A stretch of 64,000 nucleotides of DNA from Macrocystis pyrifera (taxonomy: Eukaryota; Sar; Phaeophyceae; Laminariales; Laminariaceae): positions 9,605,358 to 9,669,357 of the forward strand of contig JASSKH010000021.1 of assembly GCA_031763025.1 (NCBI GenBank). The letters are read 5' to 3'. Below the pieces are notes generated by a model, which saw nothing but the letters and a program-made list of their open reading frames with translations, searched no databases and was not told where the DNA came from. Shown here in pieces: positions 46,134 through 57,770 of the stretch (positions within the stretch are counted from its first letter, which is position 1; each line of letters begins with the position of its first letter). The position numbers and the translations under genes were made by a program.

Positions 46134-47939
46134 CCAAAACAGATAGACGAACGAGGATTAAACAATGGCAAAGCGTCAAAAGAAAGACAAAATCACGGCG
46201 AATCTCAAATGACGGTGTGGTTTGTTTTTTACGAAGTAGGAAGCGCGGTATGACGACGAGACGTTCACCGCGGGATTAGAAATACCAAGGTAAAAGTCCC
46301 GTTGTCAAGCCAATTATTATGCGGTCGGAAACTACTGCTGTAGGATTGCAAAAGCCGGTTTCCGATTGATTATTTTTCTGACTGGATTGTGAATAACTAC
46401 CCTTCTTATCGTCCGTCGGATCGAGTACACAATTATCGTGTTTTTTTTGGGGCCAGTTCATGTAAGGGGGTGACTTTCAAAAGATCGACTCTCATTAGCT
46501 CCAAGAAAAAAAGGTACGTAGAGCAGGCGAAAGTCGGTTCGAAGCTGCTTCCCTCGCCGTAATGTTCGTGGGGTCAGAGAGGTCTTCATTTTGCAGGTGC
46601 TGCGTCCAACCACACATAAATGCTAAGGTCTCGCCTCTTCACGAGCAGCGTGTGAGCTTCACACAGAGCGTTCTCCTCCATCTCGTCCTCGAGGCTATCG
46701 CGGCGCTGGGTTTCTTCGAGAGCCGCTAAAGCAACAGCCAGTGCAGCAGTTGGCAAATATCATCGATACCGCGCATTGCGGCCCCTGGGTGCTGCTGACG
46801 AGGGTATAGATAAAGATGTATCTCCCTGACTCGCGCTGAGCAGCAGCATAAGTGACACCAGCAAAGCCAGCGTTGCAGGCGTTGTGGTGCGGGGTCGTGT
46901 CGTATGTGGTGTTGTTATGAGGGTGGGTGATACTCGTACGAGTATGGACGGGACTTTCTAACATTTCCTATGCATGAATCCGACTGGCGAGTTGGATCGA
47001 AAATCTCAGTTTTTTCGACTGTCTTGTCCAGGTGGAAATCATAATCGAAGAATCTTGGATTGAAAAGGCGCTTTTTCAACTTCATAAGAACGCCAATTTT
47101 TGTCTCCGATCGGAAACCGGCTTTTTAAATCCTAGTTTCCGACTGCGTAAGAAGTGGCCTCACACGTAAGAATGAAAAACAACACCGTCATTCGATTCGC
47201 CGTGATTTTGTCTTTCCTACAGTGCTATGTCATTGTTTACTCCCGATTTGTCAATATGTTATAGTTGATTCACCGCGATTCCACGGTCTGCGGGCTTGAT
47301 CTACTACAGGAAGGCTCTGGAAAAATTCAATTAGCTTCCCGACTTCACATCGTCTGTCGGCTAAAATAATAGGACAACATTTTGCCGAACGTGGCCTATT
47401 TGCTGCGCTTGTTTGACCTCATCATTGTGTCACCGTAATGTTCGTAGTGTTTCTTGGGGTGGTTGTTCACAGTGACTGACAACTTCCAATCCAACAAGTC
47501 ACAGGCACGCACTCTGTGGCTAGACTCACACATGCCTCCCGACGCTGACTAGGAAGTGTCGAGGCCCCACTCGGCAAGCTCGGCGACGAATTCCAGTCGG
47601 GGTCTGTGATATATAATCGAATATTCTCCATTTTCAAGACTGATGTAAAGGGCTCGAAAGAAAAGTATCGTTTTTCAAGACGCTGGTACGTGCGGACTGC
47701 TGTGTTTGGTCTAAATGCGGATCAACAATTACGTGGTGACCCAATGATCACGGAAATCACAAATATTCTTCAAATAAGATCCGACCAGTATGACCTGACG
47801 TAGATCTTCGACATAATATCGTGACACATACTTACCTCGTATACACTACTACTTTCGAATCTACACAAAAAGCCATATAAAATAAATCTATACATCACAA
47901 CAACAGCAGCAGCAATAACAGCAGCAGCTCATCCCCGGA
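46134..47939. other. spacer, no gene seen
   Basis: Short frames only; a CAG-type run at 47,903-47,927. Confidence 0.4.
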
Positions 47940-48330
47940 AGAATTACTCACATTTAGAATTTTACCATTCTAAACACCCAACAGCACTCAATCAATATAT
48001 AAATATTTGTGAAATGAAAATGCTTCGACATGTTGCAACATCGTACTCGTACCATTCTCCCTTGTTCGGGTTATATACTAATAGTATCAGTGCGCACAAA
48101 GATTACTTAAAATTGCCCTGCTGACCCGGGCAGCATCCAGCGGAGCCACTGGCCTATATCTTTGACAAGCAAATACATATAGAATTCGTGCGTTCGGTTT
48201 ATCACAATACTCTTGTTAAATCGTAAAAATGTAGTATAGACGAGACGTATTACGCAGCTTGCAAAGTTGGGTATTATTTAATAATCAGTCGAACTCACAG
48301 CTGACATATTTCATAAAATTAATAAAATAA
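47940..48330 (+). repeat. dispersed repeat R3, copy 2 (about 390 bp)
   Basis: Full-length partner of 20,641-21,010, with a small insertion (ATATACTAATAGTATCA, near 48,072) relative to it. Confidence 0.8.
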
Positions 48331-49833
48331 TCTCGTGAAGTTATGCGCAAACAATTCATCATCGCTCGGGATATAATCGTGTCACGTACGTACGAGGATG
48401 TCGAACGGCAACTTAATGTTTTTTTAAGATGTATGGCGTTGATACGTACATACGATGCACTTTTTTGGCTAGGCTTCTGATTCCCACTCGGAATTCTACG
48501 CTTCCAGGACCTTCCTGTCGATTGATGGGTCACAACGACAGCGAATACAGCCGCAGACGGCGCAAACGAATGCGGCAGCTCTCGTACCCCACTCAGCTAG
48601 AACACAGCAGCGTCAAACTAGTACCCATGCCGTCGCCAAAGCAAGCGGACAGGATTTGTTCGTCGTGCGTGATTGGTCTGGAAAGCTGGGTGGTTTTGTT
48701 GCTTCGAGATTTGCGGACTAGCTATGGCGTGGGGCAGAAGAGACTGTTTGTTGTCTCATGAGGGGTCACCTCACACCGTTCATGGCTACACCAGCTACGA
48801 GGCCCACCACTGCTCAAAATCAGCAGCGCCGTGTTTCTACTACTCATGTCGTCCCCGCACCAGGCTGGTAGAAATTGTTGGTTCTGATGTTTTGTAGCCT
48901 GTCAGGCCCAATGCGTGTCAAAATGCTTCCTCTCTGTGGATTGTGTCCGCTTCGGAGCAGGCGACCGTTGTTTTGTTGAGAGGCCAAAACGCACCGCTTA
49001 CAATTACGAAAAACCTACGGAGCTTAGTACTGCCGAACGCCTGAAGGTTAGCGGGCATATTTTTCCTGATGGGTTGTGTTTGAAAATGCTTCGTCGAGCT
49101 GGTAGGACTCCTTGCGCCGTGGGGCTGGAGAGACTGTTGGCTCTTGAGAGACCACCTCACACCGCCGACGATTCTCAACGAAACCAGGCCCACCACTGCC
49201 AAACACAAGTCGTTGCCATATCAAGCGTGTACGTAGTGCGTGTCTTCTCTTGCGCGTCGTGTGCTCTTGGCAGCTTTGTTACTTCAAAACGAGCTTGGCG
49301 GTGCGTATCGTTGACTACTAACCTACGGTAGTTCTCATGTTTTTGCACCGAAACGTACTCTCCGTACCAGGCATACTGCAGGCATACCTCGATACCCCCA
49401 AGTATGTAAATGCTAATCCTTGTAATAAGTTGGTAACGGGGTCAAGACGACTCGGCAACGATCACTACGTCACTTGTCACTCCGCCACTCGGTAGAAGCC
49501 GTGTTGTCCTAGAGGCGCGCTGCATTTCGCCAGTCTCCGCCCGGGTGCTCCTTGTCAGCCCAATGTATGAGGTAACTGGTAGGTCGCTATGGTGCCGTTC
49601 TTACACCCACCGATCATTAAGATTGTCGTTCACTGCCATGCTTGCCATCCACTACCTAAATCTGGTTTTAGATGACACCTTTCTCTCAGGTACCACCTCA
49701 CCACCGGAAACAACGCTACATGGGAGCTTGGATGAAAATCTTTGAAATTATACGAACACGTTCTTCAGCTGGACTCACAAAACCGAGTGAGGACCAATAG
49801 AAACGCGCCGTCTACAGCAGTAGCCTTTGTTTT
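48331..49833. repeat. spacer containing diverged local duplications
   Basis: A block of about 90 bp (AGAGACTGTT...CACCTCACACCG...GGCCCACCACTGC) occurs at 48,745-48,830 and 49,118-49,205. A second block (near 48,640-48,720 and 49,215-49,300) is repeated less clearly. Plus frames here (for example 48,915-49,331) are not convincing genes. Confidence 0.45.
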
Positions 49834-50232
49834 ATGACCCGCTGTTCCGTTTTTGAGCCGCCTGAGCCAACATGCCCCGCAGGAACCCCCCAACATACAA
49901 CGAACAGTCGAGGGGGCGCTAGCTTCGACGACGAGCCCACGAGCAGGGGTAGCTTACGCGGACACAAGCAGTTTGCGCAAAACCTCACCTTCGTGGCCTC
50001 CGTGTGGATTAAAAGCAAATATTTAGTTGAAGAGCGTTCTGGTTTTCTTACCTTATCTGAAAAAGCAGCAATGTCGACCATAAGCAATTTCGTGCAGTAC
50101 ACAGCAGCAGCGTTTGCCTGGAAAAAGGTTCCGAGTTTGGGCCATCGGACATACGACGATGGGCGATCGACGTCTACAGAGAATCACCCCACGCTCAGCC
50201 TGCTTCGTATGTGGTGTTGCCAGCAAATATAG
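49834..50232 (+). CDS. unassigned reading frame, coding-like (132 aa)
   Basis: ATG-to-TAG frame with soluble, protein-like sequence: GSLRGHKQFAQNLTFVASVW, KAAMSTISNFVQYTAAAFAW, ending LLRMWCCQQI. Codons are coding-like in the first half. The last 29 bases overlap a duplicated block (50,204-50,300) that also occurs at 51,228 without the upstream part. No domain recognised. Confidence 0.33.
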   Translation: MTRCSVFEPPEPTCPAGTPQHTTNSRGGASFDDEPTSRGSLRGHKQFAQNLTFVASVWIKSKYLVEERSGFLTLSEKAAMSTISNFVQYTAAAFAWKKVPSLGHRTYDDGRSTSTENHPTLSLLRMWCCQQI

Positions 50233-50300
50233 ACGACGGCCTCAACGTAAAAATATCAATTCGTCTCCTGGGGGCCGAGCGGTTGCGCGAGGCGAAATGT
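50204..50300 (+). repeat. duplicated coding-like block, copy 1
   Basis: Pairs with 51,228-51,325. Conceptual peptide PANIDDGLNVKISIRLLGAE is conserved in the second copy as PANIDDDLDVIISIRLLGAE, so both bases and reading are similar. The frame runs to a stop at 50,397-50,399. Confidence 0.6.
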
Positions 50301-50399
50301 GTACGATGCCTGGAATATTCCGTCGCCGTCGATTTTAACGACAGGCTGCCCGAGGCAAAACGTGCACCAGGCATGTTTCCTTTAGGGCGACTGGTTTAG

Positions 50400-50910
50400 G
50401 TCCTGTTGCTGCGTGCGGTAAGAGGTATGATGAACCCCCGGTGTATCCGCGTCGTGTCGCACAAGGCCGGTTAATGTAGATGACGGCCTTAAAACAAGAT
50501 GTGGATCGGTCATTGGTTACAACTTTGGTTCAGCATGTCTTCGACTTTTAGAAGAAAATTCCCGGATTTACGGGGTTTTTTTTCGTGTTTCGCGGAATTT
50601 TTTCGTCCCCGCCAAAATACCTAAAAATCAATTTCCCGTGTCGCGGGAAAGTCCCGTATCGTCCCAGAACAACGGGCAGGCGCACCGTGTCAGCCGTGTG
50701 CGCCGTGCCACTACTTGGCACTGCACAGGATAGATCAGGGCCATCCCCAGGGTAATTCCCAGGCCGTGACTGGTCGCAGAAAGCACCGTGCACAACGAGA
50801 GCTCTACCCGTCCAGTCGACAGAGCCGACTCACCGACATAGCCGATATCAACACGAAAGCGCCAGCTATTTTCATACTGTAGAGGGCTTTGTCGCGCCAG
50901 AAGTTGAGCT
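50400..50910. other. spacer, no gene seen
   Basis: Contains ACGGGG/TTTCGCGG-type words near 50,560-50,650 reminiscent of transposon subterminal sequence, but no matching partner end was found. Confidence 0.35.
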
Positions 50911-50950
50911 CGCGAGGCACGGCGAGGCACGGCGAGGCACGGCGAGGCGC
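50911..50950 (+). repeat. 10-bp tandem repeat (GAGGCACGGC)n
   Basis: About four units, the last one varied. Confidence 0.9.
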
Positions 50951-51227
50951 GGTCGCCTCTCTACGAGTCAGGGCACCTTTAGCGGCACGATCCAGCGGAC
51001 GGCCTGCGCGCGCACCGCTGGGTTCGACGATTCCATCAGATGGACGAGCGTTGCAACCTTATGAAACATGATACCTGGGCGATAGTAGGACTCACCGCAT
51101 TTTTTCGCGTTTCCGTGAATTTTGCGCGAAACGAGAAAAAAGAAACAGTTTTAATAACGACCCTTAAAAGTGCAGAATCTCGGGGCAATCGAGATTGACA
51201 GACAACCAGCCCACGGCCACGGTTCAC

Positions 51228-51325
51228 TTCGTATCAGGCAATGCCGGCGAATATAGACGACGACCTCGACGTTATAATATCAATCCGTTTGCTGGGGGCC
51301 GAGGCAAAACGTGAATGCCGGCAAC
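51228..51325 (+). repeat. duplicated coding-like block, copy 2
   Basis: See 50,204-50,300. The open frame here continues to 51,498 with RECRQRLDALLLQQSG. Confidence 0.6.
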
Positions 51326-51911
51326 GACTCGACGCACTGCTGCTACAGCAGAGTGGTCCTTGCTCTGTGGTTTCGAGCAACTTCTCTCACTCTCTCAGGC
51401 GAGAAACATGTCAAAGCCAGGTACGAGGCACAGCAGCAGTAGTACCAGTTTACGGTTGCAAGAGGTATGCGCGACGCAAGGGGCAGGTACATGCATGACG
51501 ATGATGATGATGGAGAAGGGAGGATGCAGGACGCAATGTGGTAGGTATGATATAATTCGACCGCTGTATGATGCATACCGAGTGCATCCAACATTCCTTT
51601 TCGTCTCCAAGGAGTGTTTTGGAGACATTTTTGCTGGGGGCGCGAGTTTTGTTTCGAGAACGACTTGACGATTTTGCGACGATCAAGATGGTTGCCAGTC
51701 TTGGTAGTTTTGGTCGCGTTTGTTGCGCTTTCCTAGCACGGCACCAGGTATTCGGCTGACTGCATGGCATAATTTTATTTTGTCCGGGGCTCAGCATGCT
51801 TCCGCTTCTGTCTCGAATATTAGAGTTTCTCCCACTGCTCGTGCCACGGCTAATTTTGCGCTGTGTTTCTACTGGATTGCTCCTGCAATGTTGTGGCGCT
51901 ACCCCTGCTGC
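51326..51911. other. spacer with (ATG)n, no gene seen
   Basis: A short ATGATGATGATG run near 51,499-51,510; frames on both strands are repeat-driven or short. Confidence 0.4.
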
Positions 51912-52019
51912 CTATCACGGGGGACCATATTAAATAGGACCTACTGTACACAAAAAAAAAAAACTATATTTTTCGCTTTTTTTAGTAACGACGTTTGGTC
52001 CTATATACCCCCGTAATAG
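51912..52019. mobile_element. MITE copy 3 (108 bp)
   Basis: Left CTATCACGGGGGACCATATT; right, reverse-complemented, CTATTACGGGGGTATATAGG. Same centre as the other two copies. Confidence 0.8.
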
Positions 52020-52448
52020 CATGCACGACTGCTGCTGCTACTTGTTGTACGGGCGGTGCCGCTGCACAAACTAGCCCGGCGCAACATACAAATCACGGGA
52101 CGGGATCTTAATCCCGAATGCCACACAAAGAAGGTCTTCACTCATGATTATTACGGATGAGTACATCGTTAGGCGGTGACAATGGTTACAATGCTGTTTT
52201 TGAATATTCGCGTGGGACTGGGTTTCATGAATATTACTGCTGTATACAGCAATAAGTAGTAGTGTCGCCGCTAACTGCTGCTGCTGTTGTTGTTGGACTC
52301 TTTATTTCATGGCCTCCTGTTGGCCATTCCGGCCTGTCATGTTGAGAAAATATGCTCGTGGGAACCCGTGCGGGGTCGAGCCCGCGCAAATTACATGTAT
52401 TTTTTTTGCAAACGAAAAAGTCGAGTTGAAAGATGGGCTTCGTTGTCA

Positions 52449-52476
52449 CCCCCCCCCCCCCCCCCCCCCCCCCCCC
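52449..52476. repeat. poly-C tract, 28 bp
   Basis: Uninterrupted C run; its length is unlikely to be exact in any assembly. Confidence 0.95.
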
Positions 52477-52519
52477 ACGAGTGATGGTACGGCTTTCAGA
52501 CAAAATAACAAATAATCAC

Positions 52520-52930
52520 TCAGAGTTCGCACAAAACAGGCCGCCAAGGTGTGCGACGGCCCCGCACGCGGATAACAGCATTGATTGATAAAATGGGGTG
52601 GGGAGGTTTGACACAGGCAGACCATCCTCGTGGACAGAACGCGTTTGTGCCTCCGGTACCGTCTGCTGCCTCGACACCAACTGACAACGCGTCTGATGCG
52701 TCGAGGAGTAAAGCGACGGTTGAGATGTTTCGCGTCTCTCCACAGAACGCCTCTCCCTTTTGCACTTGTGCCTGCGGCTCCACGCGCAGCTCGTGGAACT
52801 CTAGCCGCGTCAACCCGAATTGCCTTTCGCTTCTTTGCTCGATCTGGTAAAAATGTTTTTTTGCCAACACGGATAGTATCGCCCTCCTTGCTTTCACCCT
52901 GATGGGAGTTTGAGATGTGCCAGGCGCCGA
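52520..52930 (-). CDS. unassigned protein or terminal exon, coding-like (about 125 aa)
   Basis: This minus frame has some of the strongest codon bias in the window outside the surface-protein gene. It reads RRAILSVLAKKHFYQIEQRS, RQFGLTRLEFHELRVEPQAQ, TRNISTVALLLDASDALSV, then GWSACVKPPHPILSINAV, ending VLCEL. The frame opens after a TGA near 52,930 and has no ATG at its start (first candidate is GTG at 52,897), so an upstream exon is likely; CATCAG|G at about 52,899 is a possible acceptor. No domain recognised. It could be a host gene or a mobile-element protein. Confidence 0.42.
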   Translation of the reverse strand, partial: SAPGTSQTPIRVKARRAILSVLAKKHFYQIEQRSERQFGLTRLEFHELRVEPQAQVQKGEAFCGETRNISTVALLLDASDALSVGVEAADGTGGTNAFCPRGWSACVKPPHPILSINAVIRVRGRRTPWRPVLCEL

Positions 52931-53046
52931 TACTCATTTGCGTCTGGTCAACATAGCTCGGGGGTAGTTAGTCGTATCTCACTCCCCGTGAGCGGGTACT
53001 GCATCGTGCCGCCCCCTCGTACCATGTACAGTCTCATAAAATAAGC

Positions 53047-53289
53047 ATGGTTCAAGCAACACGAACTTCCTCGACCTCCGACCGAGATTCTGCCGATTGC
53101 ATGGACCTCGTGAGTTACCACTACTTGGGTTTCCGTGGTAAACTGGTGTTGGTGTCGGTGATCTTTTCTTACTCCGACCATCGGTCGAAGCTCCAACTCA
53201 CAAAGTGGTTGGTACTATATAGTCCACCTGATATGCCGTCGGATTTGCTGTTTGTTGAAAGACAACTTTCAGCGCGTGCGTGCGCATGA
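53047..53289 (+). CDS. unassigned reading frame (80 aa)
   Basis: ATG-to-TGA frame, including GFRGKLVLVSVIFSYSDHRS then KLQLTKWLVLYSPPDMPSD. Moderately coding-like. Its 3' end lies in the left arm of the inverted duplication at 53,231-53,720. No family recognised. Confidence 0.27.
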   Translation: MVQATRTSSTSDRDSADCMDLVSYHYLGFRGKLVLVSVIFSYSDHRSKLQLTKWLVLYSPPDMPSDLLFVERQLSARACA

Positions 53290-53720
53290 ATGAGCTTTTG
53301 CCCCGGAAATGTTGGATATGGGCCTTTCTCGCTTCAGAATGCGTCGAATCTCTCTCGAAGATCTAAATGGGGGCGTTTCCCGCTTCTGCAGTCACCCAAA
53401 CACAGGAAATTGCCATCCGCACTTGTTCGATCCAACTGGGTCAAATACGATCCAAACGCCCGATCGGATCGAAGAAAACGTATTTTCGATCCGATCCCCG
53501 ATCACAATCATATTCACCTAATTTCGATTGGGAAAGTGCCGACAGTGATTTCCTGCACCCCGGCCTCTCGACAAGGGGAAAACACCTCCTGACAGATGTT
53601 GGAGAGAAGTCCTCCACATTCTGAGAGGAGAAAAAACAATTATCAACGTTTCCGGGGCAAAAGCTCATGCGCACGTGCTGAAAGGGAATTTCTCAACTGA
53701 CTGCGAATCCGACATCATAA
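53231..53720. repeat. imperfect inverted duplication, arms about 240 bp
   Basis: The left arm and the reverse complement of the right arm share TGAGCTTTTGCCCCGGAAA, TCAGAATG and CTTTCAGC in order. The centre is a tight palindrome (GATCGGATCGAA...TTCGATCCGATC, near 53,463-53,500). Both arms read MSFCPGNV outward-to-inward, one on each strand. The arms differ by many substitutions, so the structure is old. Confidence 0.7.
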
Positions 53721-54639
53721 GAATCGGCCTCAGCCAAGGCTCCGACATGCTCAGCTGCTCCCCTCACGTATTTGTGGGCGAGCGGGACCTTTTCAGCGGA
53801 TTCGGAGCTAAGGCTAATTCTCATCGCAAAGCTTTTGTTCCAGAACGTATCAGAATACGGAGGCGTTCTGCCACTATTCGTGAAATTCTCCGGAAGCAAA
53901 AATCATGTTTGTTAATTTTATATATATATATATGGCAAAAAAATCAAGAAAATCTGGAAGATAAAAAAATTGCGCGAAAAAAACATGGAAATTATGGGGA
54001 AACATCTCTCCGATAAGAATGACCCTAAGTCGATATTCCACGTAATGAGAGCTTTGTCACTAAAGCTACTTCGTTTCTTCCTAGCCCTTGAACAGGACTT
54101 CCACTCAGAAGTGCCTTCGTACATTGTGCGCCGTTCAGGTTTCAACGCCGTAACAGCAAACCCTTGATATCAAACGCCCCACAGTTTCCTGGGTGTATGC
54201 TAAATCTGGCAATATCCCTTCGTTCCGTAGTCCCGTCACCCCCGTCGACATCAACCCCCACGAGAAACTACCCCTAAATTTGAATGTGTGTAAAAAACTC
54301 GACCAAAACACGTCATTGTGTCAAGGGTTGCACAAATTAGATACCACCCCGCTGCACCAACGCAGGCAATCAACCCACAAACAACTAAACTGCTTTTTGC
54401 CTTCACCTCGGGTGTGGCGTCGTAGGCCAATTCAATCAAGTATCTCCTAACTTTATAATATTAGCTCATACTAGAAAAGAATAGTGCAAAATGCACAGAC
54501 AGGTTGGGGGGTATGTACTGTTCGTCAAACGAGGAGAGGTCTTACCCCCTGGTCTAGAGTAATAGCAATGTCCGCGAGGACTGCACCAAACAGGTGAACC
54601 GAACATGACTCGAAAATAACTTGTGGTGAGGAGCGAAAA
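53721..54639. other. spacer, no confident gene
   Basis: Frames such as 53,675-54,016 plus and 53,918-54,145 minus overlap, with no clear coding bias. Confidence 0.35.
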
Positions 54640-54765
54640 CAACAAGCCAACAACGCAATTAATAAAATAATGAAATACGTCAGCTGTGAGTTCGACTGAT
54701 TAAACAGGCAGTTGATACTCAACTCTGCAAGCTGCGCGATACTCGTACGTCTCGTGTATACCCCA
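54640..54765 (-). repeat. dispersed repeat R3, partial copy, minus orientation
   Basis: Reverse complement contains CGCAGCTTGCAGAGTTGAGT and AATCAGTCGAACTCACAGCT, the right end of R3. Confidence 0.75.
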
Positions 54766-56300
54766 CATTATTGAAAAAGCGAACCTTTTTAGTGCATTCT
54801 CGGATAATTACGCCTACCTACGTACTACCCCTACGTACGTAATATCCAGCCGGAAGTAAGCATCTTCGATTTAATGTTCACACTTTTCTGCTCTTCTTGC
54901 TCTTGTCACGCTCCGTTGTTCGTTTGGGGTGTATGCATTCTTCGGTATCCGGCACGTTGGCATCTTCGTTTTTCTTCCCGGTCTAGAAAATATTTTCCAT
55001 ATAGAGTACAAGCAGTACTTCCCCGCTCATAGGAAAGGATCTCACAAGAAACTCAGCGTGAAAAATTAAAACATATGAGAAAGCTCGCAGCATCGTCAGT
55101 GCCCAGGCCATACCGTACAAAAAAACAAACAAACGACCCCCTCCCCTGCCTGACCTGGTCCCAAGTGGCCATTAATTGTGCGCTACTAGAGAAACTGTCT
55201 TATCGAGGGCCAATACAAGAAAATCCAGCACAAGAAAGTGTGCTCTCGCAAGCGTCCGGAATACGAAACTCAGCCTTAGACCGATTCAACGTTTCCTGCT
55301 GACAGGGCCCGTACTGCTGTATGCATGCGTTTCGTATGTCGTTCCACTTTCACTGCAACCATGGTTGTGCTGTTGTTTGTCTTTCTCGAGGCGTCTGCGA
55401 CCCTGACCTATGCCTGCACTTTATGTCGGTCGCGACGACCGACGCAGCGATAATCTGAGAAGAACAACGTACAAAACGTGATGACGGGAAACATATACAT
55501 ACCAGAAACCCGGGCTCAAGTTGTACCGTGTCTCTTATGTTGGTCCTTTTTTAAAGCCTCTCTCACGTTGGGCTACAGCAGTAGTTCTTAATTTCACCGG
55601 GCACCAATCGAGCACCATATTGAGGATGAAAGGTTTTAAAGGTCTGCTATTTGCTGTAACCGCGTCGGCCAGAGACAACCAGCGGGGCGACCCCAGGTCT
55701 TCGGGGCTTTCCCCCCAGGGGTGTAGAGGGCGCTTAGTACATTAGTATATGAGCAGGGGTGCATCCAGCCTGGAAACATTGGTATGTCGTGTGAGTACTA
55801 GCCTCTGCCCCTTTCTTATCATCTTGAGGATATCTCTACTATTGAAAATATTGTGTACTTTTTACGAATTATCATGTAAAATAGCTGTTACTTTAAACAA
55901 TCAGCATGTAGCAATCAAGGAAGGCGTAGTTCAAGATGTGTTAGGCGGTACGTATGACGCTTCTAATACACGCAACTTCCAAGGGAGGGTTAAAGGCGGG
56001 GACGGACAAACGGAAAACTAAACCGCTGAAAGCTGACAATAACTCGGGACGTATCTTGGCATCTATCAACCACATACCAGGTATATATCTTCATATCGCC
56101 CCCACGTAGTGTACCGTTACGTATCATACGTACCTATTGCACACTGACGCAGAGCATTATTTTTTCGGCGCCAACTCCTGATTCGGATCTCTGCCAAAAG
56201 ACGAGCAACTCCCAAAGCACTGAGCGCTCAGGCGTTTGAAGGCAGCTGCGACTTCCCTACGAGTAAGTAGTGCCGGTATTGTGTGCCGTGATCTGGAGTA
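54766..56300. other. spacer, no confident gene
   Basis: Short frames only. Confidence 0.35.
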
Positions 56301-57656
56301 CTCGCGCGCAGCTTGAACCCCGGCTACGCTCTGCTCTTCCCGTGGTGGTTTCCCAAGAAGCGTCCTGTGGCGATACCACATATATCAAATATATATCTAC
56401 TTCACGACGGAGCACACAGCGGGAGCGGGATAGAAACACGCAGGGACGACCATACGCGGGCAACCAACCAGTGTGGGTATATCCTCCACGGTCCCCGCCG
56501 TACCGGAACCAGTAGGTGGCGACTGCATCCCGATACCGCCCTGGTTCTCCTGGGTCATCCGAGAGTTGGAGAGACTCCTGCCTACCTGTCCGGGAGGGGT
56601 CGCTTGGAGTGAACTCTGCCAGGTACTCCACTGGGAGAAGCAAAACTCGGCCAGTCAGGTGAAATCATAGTACTTTGAAAATGGACGTGGGATTCGGATG
56701 CTAGCACACAATGCTCGTAGCTCCCTTTTTGTGATCACTCGTTCTTTGTACCAGCACAACATACGTATATATCGTGATAGGGTGGGGTTGGAGCTCCTCT
56801 GCCTCCCTCGCATGCCAAAGTAAGAGTAGCAATACTATCGTTGTTTATTAGCTGCTGATTAGTGGTGGCAGGCATTATCCTGTGTGCTTGACGCACTCTC
56901 TGAGTTGTGCGGTGTTCCGTTACTACCACCGCCGTAGGACGCTGGAATGTTTCTCGCCGAAACAAAAACCGCCCCGCAGGCTGCAAAGTGACGCCGCACA
57001 GAGAAAACGGCCAAGCAACTAGTTTCTACGCTGCTTGCGATCACGCAACACCGGGAATGTTGGACGTTCATCGGTTGTGAACGCCATCCACCCAGAAAAG
57101 TAACCGGCTATGAGCGAATACGTTGGCACCTACTTCATCGAGCCTTTTGGTTGTGCAGTGGCGCATGCATGCTGCTGTAACGTGTGCGCAGAAAGCTCCT
57201 CAAAAAAATTACTTGAGTACAAATAGAGGCGATGAGTTAATGTGAGAACAACAACAAGAGGGACCAGCACCAAGATAAAGTATCCTCCTCCTATAGGTGG
57301 GAAAAATACTCCGAAATCCAGACGAGAGACTTTATGGAAGTCTGACGTATAATCTATACGAGTTGGTAGGTTCGGTTCAAATACCCCGTCATTTCTTGGC
57401 GGTACCAGCGATGGAACTGGCTCGGGAAAGCCCTCTACATGCAGCGCCGTCCCCGGTGGCTTGGCAGGCTTTCCGCGTGCCGACTAAGAGGATAGATTTC
57501 GTGGGCAAAAGTCTCACTGAGTGCGTACTCGAAGGACATTTCTGGACTGTAATATTGCTGTTGCTGTTGGTGTTGCTGCTGTTGTTATTTTGTTGTTGTT
57601 GTTGTTGTCCCATTAACTCTCAAACGAAGGAGTCCTTGGTCACACAAGGTGCCTGA
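56301..57656 (+). CDS. coding-like segments of an unidentified gene
   Basis: Three segments stand out. About 56,310-56,380 reads NPGYALLFPWWFPKKRPVAI with strongly C/G-ending codons after a CGCAG acceptor. 56,473-56,658 reads CIPIPPWFSWVIRELERLLP then GGVAWSELCQVLHWEKQNSA and ends CAG|GTGAAA, a good donor in phase 0. About 57,400-57,540 reads PRHFLAVPAMELARESPLHA then KRIDFVGKSLTECVLEGHFW, followed by repeat-derived hydrophobic residues. They may be exons of one gene, but I cannot join them with confidence, and 56,157-56,643 is also open on the minus strand. No domain recognised. Confidence 0.33.
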
Positions 57657-57770
57657 GGCGTATTAATAGAAAGATCCGAAAACCGTAACAACACTCGAAA
57701 TTCGGCTGGCTAAACATACGCGAGACGAAAGGCGCACACAAGATGATTTCAATGTGCAAACTGAACAAAC

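Noticed and set aside
50560-51135. Possible TIR element with TTTCGCG-type ends
   Set aside because: The candidate ends do not pair well and no target duplication is visible.
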